From assembly GCF_949628265.1 (NCBI RefSeq), contig NC_088788.1, positions 23,360,335-23,424,334 on the forward strand: a stretch of 64,000 nucleotides of DNA. The letters run 5' to 3'. The notes under the pieces were generated by a model, which had not been told where the DNA came from, searched no databases, and worked only from the letters and a program-made list of their open reading frames with translations. The translations under genes were made by a program, and so were the position numbers. Source of the DNA: Cloeon dipterum. Lineage: Eukaryota; Arthropoda; Insecta; Ephemeroptera; Baetidae. Positions 51,208-61,300 of the stretch are shown here, one piece after another. Within the stretch, counting starts at the first letter, position 1. Each line of letters begins with the position of its first letter.

Positions 51208-54200
51208 ATCAACTGCGGAATGCATTACGGTCTGTTTTACCGAGACATATCGAGCGCATACACAATTATCATATTCCGCATATTCCTGATTACGGCAAAT
51301 ATTTACATAGAGCCAACAGCAGGGTCGGAATTCACAACCAAATTGTGTAATTTGCATTGACAGCACGTGGCGAGAAGGCACCGGACGGACAATCACTTTG
51401 TTCAGCTCATAAATTTAGCGATGCAAAGAAAACAAGGAAACGCCAACTACAAAGCACACTGAACGTGATGTCTGCTGCCTTAAAAGAGTAACGAACGGAG
51501 CTTGCTCGATGCATGACTTTTGGTGACTTCATCGACATACGGAATAACAACCGTTCTGCATTAAAAGAAATGGAAATCGTGATTACTCTTCGACTTTCAT
51601 TCGACCCTTTCGCCGAGAGCCGAGACATGCAACTAAAACAGTGTTGGTTCTTTCAAAACGATACACAAGTATTCATTGCATGTTCCAGGAGGAGCGAGTT
51701 GCAATATTCAATAATTTTCCTACTTTTATTCAATAGAATATTTTCGCTGGAAATTTGCTGACCAGATTGCGGAATAATTTTCTTCGACATGGATTGTATG
51801 AGCACACGCTGCATCACTTGAATCGAACAATCAAATCAATGGTTGCACGCCGTTAAAAAGGCGTGCTTGCTGAGTGAACAATTCCGCTGATTGAGCTTTT
51901 TCCAGGAACAATCTTGAAACGCTGCTATGCACAAGAATCGCGCGATTTTCAAGGGATAAGAAGCATTTTGCGCTGTTTACTCTGTGAAATAGGGAAATGC
52001 AAGGGCAGTCAAGCGGGTAACCGGTATAATTATTCAGGTAATTGCCAAGGATATTAAGGTCGTCAAACGTTTTGTTGCATAATTAAAAATGCGTCGAAAA
52101 AAAATAAAAATGCGTGTATTTTACGATTAAATTTTCTAGAATGATTTTTAAAATCAGTGACGAAATTGAGCATGGATTTCACTTTCCTAACTCTTTTGTT
52201 TGCATTAATTGCTTGTTGCGAGGATAAGTGCACTTTTTGTTCCCATTTTACAGCTTAACTCTTTTGTAAGAGTATGTCTAGCCAAGATGGGAGTCATTTT
52301 AGCCGCAAGGCCTGTCTTAAGAAAATAAAAAGGTGAATAAACGATTAAAACTACATACACACTCGGGATAAAAAAAACCTCAAACTATTTCCAGATAAAC
52401 GTGTTATTTTACAAATAGTTGACATTTTACTACCAGTTTTACGTAGGGAAGTTGAATAATGGAGTGAAGAGCTTAAAGCGCGTAACATTTAATGAAATAA
52501 CACACGACACTCTGCAAATAGTGTTGCATTTAGTGTCAGTGTTTATACAGTACAATTTCCATCAGTTAAAAAAGAGTATTACTGGGCAGGAGCGTTTAGA
52601 GCAAAACGTTTTTTTTTTTTATTAAAATCCACTTTGGAGCCACGTGTTAAAAGGGAAAAAATGATAGAAGCGGAAACATGACTTCCTCAATTCCTGGAAA
52701 ACGCAGGCGCGAGAACGGCTTGCACAAAGCAAATATTTGTCCCAACTTTTGTGTGCTCTCTGCTTCTTTAGCTTTTAGAATGGTGTTGTTAGAATAAGCA
52801 GGTGACACAGCTTTCACGTGTATTTTGGCTTTGTGATTTTCAGTATTTATGAGTTTGACATCTCTCTTGTATTTCTGACACAGCACTATTTACTATCGAA
52901 CACAAATAGTGTTTCACGCATAACATGTGCCCTGATAAAAAAATGTTCAAATTTTATCGAAGAATACAAATTGAACTTACTTGTGCAAAATTGACTGGCA
53001 CGACAAAATTGAACCATCTGTGCAAAAGACTGCATTATTTATTTTTCATTTACATATTTAATTTAAATAATAAAATGGAAAATACATGCCAGAATGGGCG
53101 ATCGGAACTAGCAAAATATCTATTCTCAACTTATATATGTATTGTTAAGATGAGTGATGAGTGTGGAGAGTGGACAATTTCAAATTATTCTAGCAATTCG
53201 CATCAGCTAATAACTAGTGACTCATGACAAACGTCAATATCAAACTTGGCAAAGCATTTGAGCATTGGCTAGGGCGAATAATAAAACGGCGCGAAATAGC
53301 GATGCTGGACACAATGTGTCATTTCCAGCGGCTTTTCTGGGAAACAAAACAAAAAGGAGGAAATTAATTGCGCGCACTGCACCTCTCCCTTATACATCCA
53401 AGAGGCGACGATATTTTAAAATGCAGAGTGAGCCGCCTATCAGTGTGTACAATTGGGTGTGATTTCTAGGTACAATTAAAGCGTCCTTTCAGTAAAATTA
53501 AATGCGGCTGATTGATCGTTGGCGGAGTGACGGCGCGCCAGTCATGACTCGACACGATTCAAGTGATAGATTAAGAGAAAAAAGTCAATCCCAGGAAGCA
53601 AAACAAAGGTGTTATAATACAAGGAACGTAGTGTCATTAATGTGCCCGCCAAGGGGACACTGTACGTAGTCAGCAGTTTCGAATTCGAAGAAGGTGGAGA
53701 TGCAACCACTGCGAGTGAAAAAGACCCACCTCGGTAACCTGAGCACAGCGCTGGGCTTTGTGTATTCAAGCTGCTTTTTACTCAGAAACGCGGCTCGTTG
53801 GAAAAGCTAATTGAGGGCAGGAAGCACTGTTTCACGCCGACCTCCTCTTTTTACTCCATTTTAATTTTCAGCTTCATCAAGCACCGGTGCCGAGGGTACC
53901 GGAACCATAATCATTTTTCAATTTAAACCGAAAATTATTTTTTAGATTGCGAGATATTTGTCAGAGAAATAGCGCTCCAAAAAATAAAACATTCAGGTGG
54001 TGCAGGTTTTGAAGCCCATATATATCCAGTTACAAATAATGCCAGCGCCGAATGTCGAAGATTTTTTTAATTAACTATCTCAACAAAAAAGCAAATCGCA
54101 CTACAATTGGCACACTACTATACTTTATATTTAACTAGAAACTGTGCCACTCTTTATGTTTCCTTTGTGAATGCGAACAATAAAAGAGCAGAGTCACATT

Positions 54201-55070
54201 TCCACTAACCGATATCCAAGCGTGGCCCAGTCCAATGCCCAAAAAAGCAGGTCACCTTAGAATGCTCAAGGAGTGCAAAAGCAAACTAACAGTTGCTTGA
54301 AATTTCTTCACATGCACAAAACATTTGGGAAAGTAATTTACGTTTAACTAACGCAATTGTTTAATTAGTGGTGACGTTCTTTAACATAGCTGTGCAATAA
54401 ATATTACTGTTTGGAAGAGTCACAATTGCAAACATGGCACCTGCATTCCGAGAAGCATTTATCACAAAGCGTACAGTGATAAAACCGATAAAACGAACTA
54501 ATTATCGTAGAGAGCGCGTTCACGTTTAATTGCCGAAAAGAATGTTAATGAACTTCCAGTTAACTTTTAAAAGAAAAATACTAAAATGTATGATAGTAAA
54601 ATATCTGCTCAAAACCTTTTAAAGTTATCTATTTCCCCCTTTCCAAGAATATTATTATCATATCCAGCCTTTTAAATATTTCCTTCCTTCTAAGTGAATT
54701 GAAGAAAAGGCTGTCCATGATGTGGCATAGGCAGTTAATATTTGAAAAATTATATAAAATTACTTTTATCATTGGAAAATTTAAAGATTTTGCAAATTTT
54801 ACTCCACTGACATCATTACTCTAATTGTAAGTACAAAGCTAGATGCAGGTAAGAAACGAAATTTTAAGATATTAAGTTCGTATAAAATATTCATAATCAG
54901 CACCATAAAATTTGGTTCATTCGAATTGTCGCCAGGAACTATTGTGTAGCTTAAGCGATGATTAATTAATTATACGTCTTGATGTTAAGCAGCCTGCAGC
55001 TAGTTGCAAGAAAATAAGAAAACGCAGTGTTAAAAAAACATACACCATGTTTCAAACAAAGATAGGCACT

Positions 55071-55076
55071 TTTATT
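55071..55076 (-). terminator. Candidate poly(A) signal of LRRC45
   Basis: The minus strand reads AATAAA about 470 bases after the LRRC45 stop codon. A closer canonical signal was not noticed. Confidence 0.4.
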
Positions 55077-55547
55077 AATTGACTTTGTTCCAGGTATTGA
55101 AAATCATTAGTTCCCTTCATACAACAACTGCGACTGACAGTTTCATTTGAAGACAAGAAATATATAACCCTTGGAAGCAGCAGCGATTTGGTTATCGCTC
55201 CATCATGTGGAACCGTTTCTGGGAAGAAATTTACATTGCACTTGCTTCATCCAACAATCTCCAGAATAAAAAATGTTTTCTCACTTCTTTGTACGTACAA
55301 AGACCCCGCCCAACCATGTCTACAGTGTCAAGATAGCATCTCGGAGCAAACAAATTGAAAAATGATGCATCACCTTCCTAACCCATAACCGCAGGTAAAG
55401 ATCATTCATGCATAAATTAACCTCAATTGAATTTTAAGGTAAGTAGTCCTTTGGTGTTAACAAAATAACTTACAATGATTGGTAAAAAGAGAAACACCTA
55501 CTTTGAATACAATTGTTTCGCATCTCCTCCAGGTCAGTTCACTGAAT

Positions 55548-58059
55548 TCACTGTATATTTTCAGATGAGCCTACAGTAGCACCAACTTTCGTTATGTACT
55601 GCGTGACAGCTGAGCACAGTATGCCAGTCCGCTGAGCTTCTCCAAATCTATATTTTAACTATGCAAAAAATCAATTTGATATAATATAATAATATTCACC
55701 TTAATTCAGCATAGTGTTTTTCTTGGCTGGAAAGCAATTCAGTTAGTTGCTTAATCTGAGAGTCCTTTTCTTCTCTGAGCGAGATTAGTTCTGATTGAAC
55801 AAGTGCAATTTGAGCTTTCAGGCTTTCTGCCTCTCTCTTTCGATATGCTGAATCTTCCAGTTTTTCAACAAGGGTCAGATTTTTATCTTGTTCTCTTGAA
55901 ACCACCTTAAAATAACAAAAGCATTAATACCTATACCCTCTTTAAATTTGACAAAGAGAATTTCCCTACCTGCTGCAGTTCGGAAATAGTTAAACTCATT
56001 TTAGCTGCTTCTTCAGTTTTGAGCTGCATATCTTTTTGAAGTGAATCAAACTTGCTTCTGCACTTCTCCACAGCAGATTGGAGTTCAGCTTTTTCACTTG
56101 CCCAAATATCCAAATTTTTCTCCTACAACAGAGAATATTTAGCTGATGATGCGACAGTTACCATTTTTATCCAACCTCTTTATCAAGCATATTTTTTTTC
56201 AGGGTAGTCAACGCTTCAAGGTGCGATTGATTTTGACTTTGTATGCGCGTCTCCAGGTCAGCTCGCAACTCATTTATCTTTCTCAGCTTATCCTCATAGC
56301 TTCGCTGCATTTTCTTAATCTCCTCTTCAATCTCAGTTTTCTCCTGCCTAGCTTTGTGAATTGCAGATTTGGCTCTCTCCTCCGCAGCTTTAATCACGTC
56401 TTTTGAAAAGAACCGTGAGTTGTTCGAAGAGAAGGAGTAGGTTTTTCTCACCTTCACAGTTTGTATTGTGCAAGCTCATGCTATCTTTCAGGTGAGAGTT
56501 TTCCAGCTGTAAACCTTTTTTCTCTGCCTCTAACTCTTGGATTTTCATTTTGAGAGTTTGGATAAGAGTTTGAGCACTGAACAATTGCTCGCGGACAAGT
56601 CCAAGTTGCTCGCCTAACTCAGTTGACTCCTAATTAAAAAAGTTAGCTGGCTACAATTTAAAATCCATGTTTTGATACCATATCTTTATCCTGCTGCAAT
56701 GATTTGTTCATCTCTTGCAGCGTTTCTATTTGATCTTCTCTGTCAAGTATAAGGGATTCCATCGTTTCCATCCTTTTTTTATTGACAAACAGCTGCTCCT
56801 CGGCTTTGATCATTTCATTACGTTGCTCTCTACCCACGAGATTGGAAATCATTAATACACAGGGCACTAAGAAATAATTTTCTTACTTGTTCATAGTGTT
56901 AATTTTTTGTCCCTGCTGCTGCAACAAGAAGCGAACACCAGAGGACCTTTTCCCATCTCTCTTTTCCAGTTGGGCTGTGTGCTTGGAGAGGATATCACAC
57001 CGCGCTTCCCACTCACGGGCAAGTTGCATCATATCAGCATTATGAGAGGCGGCCAATTCTTTAAAACAAGCAAAATATAAAATATTTACAGAGTGAAAAC
57101 AAAAATGTACCAATGGTCAAAATCATATCAGCAGTGAACAAGTTTCCATCCAATTGAATAGACGTTAGCTGTGGCGAATCTTGAACTGCGTGAAGCAAAC
57201 TTCTCCCATCGCCTGGACCCAATGCGTTCCAACGCAAATCTGAAACAAAATATGAGATAACATAAACATTATTGAACAAAGCTACTTAAACTAACCAACT
57301 GTTTTCAGTGATTTGTTAGATTTAATTGCAAAAGCCAAGTCCTCAGTGGAAACCGCAGTCAAACTATTATTCCTCAAATCTAGTTCCTGCAAACTTTGGT
57401 TTGCTCCAATGGCTTCACTAAGAATGGCAAATGTTTCTTTGCTCTGACCCAGCGAGTTCCATTGCAAGAATAACCTGAAAATCAAAGAAGTTGCGTTCTT
57501 TTTTTACTGTTTAATCGGTTTACCTTTCTAGAGTTTTATTATGTCTCAGGTAAGTGCCCAGATGCAAAGCAGAGTCAGCCTGCAAATTGTTGCTGCTCAT
57601 GTCCAGTTCTCTGACAGATTTGTTTTTCTTGAGTCCACACAGTAAATCAACAACACCAGGGGATGGGAGCATGCAGTTGGAAAAGTCCAGCTTGATGAGT
57701 GCATGAGTCGATGAAATTATCTTAGCGAGAATTTGGCACGTAGTAGCAGACAGGGTTGTGTCTCCTTGGAACGTAAGACACGCTGAAGTGCTACAAAAAA
57801 TGTTTATCAAAGGGAAGCTTTAGTTTTGCGCTTATTTGAAATAATATTTGAATAAATGTTTTAACTGGTCGCTTTTTCATGTGACAATAAGGTAATAAAA
57901 GTGATTTAAAAATTTAAAATTTTGCAATACTTAGAAATTAGGTAAAAGTCATCATTAATTAACACACTTAGCATTTTTTAAAGCCTTTTCCACTGAGGCT
58001 TCTGGCTCTAGTTCGAATTGGTTGCACAGTTCCTGGTACTCAGCACGCAAACCGCTCAT
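55548..58059 (-). CDS. LRRC45: Leucine-rich repeat-containing protein 45 (LRRC45)
   Basis: LRRC45 is a centrosome linker protein that sits between the proximal ends of centrioles, helps centrosome cohesion and, in ciliated cells, basal-body function. Eleven coding exons join in phase: 58059-57968, 57790-57524, 57474-57296, 57239-57111, 57058-56887, 56829-56679, 56629-56452, 56399-56176, 56122-55970, 55905-55700 and 55647-55548, giving 616 residues (human about 670). Residues about 35-220 contain RNase-inhibitor-type leucine-rich repeats (LDFSNCMLPSPGVVDLL, LFLQWNSLGQ, LQELDLRNNSL, VDLRWNALGPGDG). From about 235 to 590 the protein is continuous coiled coil. The last exon encodes FGEAQRTGILCSAVTQYI, matching EEAQRASFLQNAVLAYV near the human C-terminus, and shows that the in-frame TGA after YAELR at 55,700 is intronic. 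The ATG at 58,059 follows an acceptor TTTTACAG, so a noncoding leader exon exists upstream. Confidence 0.95.
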
Positions 58060-58300
58060 TTTTCACATCCTGTAAAATTAAACTGACATTGCATAACTTA
58101 AATTTAGATGGTGAAAACACATAGACAAAAATAATGATCAACAAGACCCAAGTCCCAAGCATGTATGTATGTATGGGGGACTCACACTTTCCGCTCACTC
58201 ACACTTCTCGCTCTGATGGGAAGATTCAATGTTAATCCCTATCCTAGCGAGAAGTGAGAGTTGGGCGAAAACGGTGAGTCTGCCATAATTTATATTATAT
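58060..58300 (-). promoter_or_regulatory. Probable LRRC45 leader and promoter region
   Basis: An acceptor ends at about 58,071, so the mRNA has an upstream noncoding exon. A minus-strand GTGAGT following GCGAGAAGT near 58,203 is a plausible donor for it. A 16-base inverted repeat (58,197-58,212 with 58,246-58,261, 15 of 16 paired) overlaps this position. ATGT tetranucleotide repeats flank it at about 58,161-58,176. The exact transcription start is unknown. Confidence 0.35.
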
Positions 58301-61300
58301 TGATTGAGCAAACGTAAATATTTTGGCGTGAGAATAGAAAAAATTGGTACATCTATGTATGTATGTATAAATAAAATTATTTATATTACATTATTATATA
58401 CATTACACACATATTATGTACAATACATTATGATAGACTGAATTTAAAAAGACAATTACATAATATATATATATTTATATATAGATATATGTATAAATAG
58501 ATATATTACATAAACTTACAATGAGTTGAATTAGTTTAAATTCAAACCAGCATGAAGCGCACGCGCCACGCGTTCATATAAAATGCAAGCAATGCAAAAT
58601 TGCGTGAATTACATGAAACTTGTGGAATTTGAGACAAGCACAAACCGAAAATTGCCGCTGCTTACAGTGAGAGCAAGAACGTGCGCTAGCAAGTTCGGAC
58701 AAATAACTTACAGATGGCGTGTGAGTATGGTCGGCGGTAGAAGGCACTAGGCAGAAGCAAGGTTGTCTAGCTGCTCGCTGGTACTGCTTGCGCGTGCTCA
58801 TGTTCGCATTCGATTCGCAATTTCGTTATATAATAATACATATGTAGTTTGGTAAATAACTGGGAGGCTTGGCAGCAGTGAGAGTGAGGAGTGAGCGAGT
58901 GAGGCCAGTGAGCTACTAGCCATGGCCATGAGTCGATTGTGATCTAATGAGAGTGAAAAGCGTGAACCGCTTGTAATATTATCCAAATAATTACGATGAT
59001 ACCTATTCCTCCAAAGACATAAATAAAGTTCACATAGGTTCACTTGAGTTAAAAAATTTATTTTTTTAATTCGCTTTACGCATAATATTATAGCAAAGGC
59101 ACTTGTCTTGATGTGTGTATCTATTAATAAAAATACTTTTCAATCAGGCTTTGATGTAGAGATAGTTATCAATTACACTCAAAATTTCGCCTTATAAAAA
59201 TGCACGTTAAATAAAAGAAATCAATATAATTTGAGATATGTATGATTTTTCGGTAGATTTTGATCAAAATAAAAATCAAGATACCTCTCCTGTCCCCTAT
59301 TTCAAAATTAAAAAACCTTGATAGCTCTGATTATGCTCATATTTGATTTAATTAATTCCTCAAGGAAATTAGCGAATTAAAATTTTAAATCAGTTTAAAG
59401 GCTATTAAAATTCTTACTCGTCTACACAACTACTAATAATATAGGGCATCTTCAATAATTAATTCTTTCGCTAGAGGCGCAATATGCTTAATAATATAAA
59501 ATGTAAATCACAAAAAATTCTACTTGGAAAAATAAACAAATGAACATATTAAATCAACGTTTTCTAGCTTCACTAATCGGTTGCACAGCAAACTTTAGCT
59601 GCTTCGAATCTGTTTTGCAACATGTCAATATTATAATATACCGTAGCGACTGGCGCAAGCCATCAAAAATATTTTTAACAGGAACGCATTGCTGGACATA
59701 GTACTTTTTTTCGTCACATAGAATTTTCAATTAGTTGAGGCAGTAAGGCAGAAGCAATAACTCCTGTTGAATAAAAATCAGTGAACAACTTGCTAAATTG
59801 CAGTTTAGGCTTGGATTTTTTTCATGATTATATAAAAATAGGTCTGTGAACAGTTATTGATTTCTCTTTTGACGATGTTGCAGCTTGCTTGTTAAATGAA
59901 AAAAAAGTTTCAAAATTTAATAATATGATATTGATTCGTTTTACATGCGTCATGACTGCCACAAAGAATCCCCGATTTGATCAAGTGACTAATTAGAGAT
60001 TAGTGTAATTTTTCATTTTTGAAACATTGACATAACTGAAAATAAAATAAAAAAGTCCCTTTATTCTACATGTTTTTTTATGAATAGCTAAATTACCTGA
60101 TCATTAGATTCCTATCAATAGCGATTGGTTAGTTAAAATTAGAAGTATTATAACCATTTGACTGCCACATCAATTGCGAAACTTCAATCAATTTGATGGT
60201 GATCCTCCAGGCAATGCACTGCGCCCTCAAAGTGCAAAGTGGACAGCAAAAATGTTTTCAATATCTTTTGTCATTTTGTTTTCATTCATAACGAACTGAA
60301 ATAATAAGTGAGTTAAGTATTGTTAAGCAGTTACCTAGCAAGTTACCGACAAGTCACATTCTAAGCAGACAGATTGACGGTTCCTTTTTAGTTTTTTCAC
60401 ACGCCTCGCAAACAACACGCTTTGAATATCGGCCGAATTTAATGGATTTACAATGTAACATGAAAGGGGCGGGGTATGCAACTGGCCAAACTGGCAAGCA
60501 TAGCGCAAGGCCTATAATGCTGCACGCATATATGAACAGCAGAAGATAAAACGATTATTGCGTTTGGCGTTCTTTGTTAATGGAGTCGACTTGATTTTAT
60601 TGCTACACTCGCAAACAAAGAAGCAACTGGTAAATCCTTTTTACTGCCCTTGGAAATGGAAATGGTAGGGAGAAAAGGGTGGTCAATGTGGACTATTGTG
60701 GTCTGGAGAACGATGTAAAATTAAACTGCTTGCTGATTTGCAAATTTATTGTGAGCAAGCTGGCGCTGCCCTACTTTGCAGCTATCTTGCTCCTGACCTT
60801 TCTTCAGTGTGAAAGAACGCTTAATGTTGCCAGCTTTCCTCCACGCTTTTGTCGCAGAGAACGAGGACTAAACTAATTGTGTACATACAACAAGTGAGGG
60901 AGAAAGAGAGGGTCATTGAAAACTAATATTACAAATTACGCAAATTACTTACAAAAATAGATGCAAGTAAAAATGAAGTGCTAATATTTTTCTGACTTCA
61001 GACTTTCCTTCTAGATGGAGATGCATCGTGTACGATAATTTCCCAGGATCTTTGTTAAACATTTATTTTAAAAACCAATTTCAGTCAATCGTTGCTAACC
61101 GTCCTGGTAGCGGAGAAATTGCGCATCGCTCAACAAGCACCCAAATTTGCAATGTCGAATTGATTGTTGCCCTTTTCTTGCATCAAGAAAATTCGCGTTT
61201 GGTTGTTGAGCTTTATTTGCGCCGTTTTTCTGCTACCTAGACGAACTTTAGTTATTGATTTTCTTTAAAAAAAGATCTGTTCAACAAAAAATATACATTG

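Larger units (their letters stand above)
26948..55225. promoter_or_regulatory. STAT-binding-site megacluster (about 65 TTCNNNGAA)
   Basis: Read by eye, TTCNNNGAA starts at 26948, 27026, 27218, 28114, 28686, 29090, 29333, 30380, 30612, 30864, 30936, 31305, 31537, 33610, 34130, 34418, 34942, 35440, 38076, 38747, 39252, 39487, 39626, 39642, 39689, 40351, 40376, 41449, 41726, 41754, 42018, 42346, 42697, 42976, 43110, 43472, 43664, 43933, 44292, 45229, 46062, 46314, 46676, 47331, 47658, 47840, 48034, 48162, 48828, 49755, 50293, 50435, 50490, 50626, 50868, 50899, 51102, 51199, 51900, 52691, 53335, 53684, 54446, 54641 and 55217. Forty-three fit TTCYNRGAA, the strong STAT consensus (TTCCNGGAA type). 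The flanks differ from site to site, so they are not copies of one interspersed repeat. Because SOCS genes are direct JAK/STAT targets, I infer a STAT-responsive control domain for the adjacent SOCS gene. Confidence 0.8.
26174..55547. other. 29-kb gene-poor domain upstream of SOCS
   Basis: No protein-coding gene can be supported between the SOCS coding start and the LRRC45 stop codon. Open frames are short, overlap in several phases and resemble nothing known, apart from one odd pair at 33,504-33,825. The SOCS exon has an acceptor at 26,312-26,310, so at least one upstream, probably noncoding, SOCS exon must lie in this domain; I could not fix its position. The domain holds the STAT-site cluster, a terminal-inverted-repeat element, a CAG microsatellite and scattered CRE, AP-1 and TATA motifs. 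GC-richer blocks at about 27,600-28,200, 30,280-30,960 and 35,520-37,050 are the most promoter-like parts. Confidence 0.7.

Noticed and set aside
26948..55225. Heat-shock elements as the explanation of the TTC/GAA palindromes
   Set aside because: Heat-shock elements use a two-base spacer (GAANNTTC or TTCNNGAA). The enrichment here is in the three-base spacer with the Y-N-R core typical of STAT.
55696..55702. In-frame TGA after YAELR as the LRRC45 stop
   Set aside because: An AAG|GTGAAT donor precedes it, and the next exon (55,647-55,548) restores the conserved C-terminal EAQR motif in phase.
60679..60876. 65-codon frame with a hydrophobic stretch
   Set aside because: Short, isolated, without splice or promoter context and with no recognisable family.
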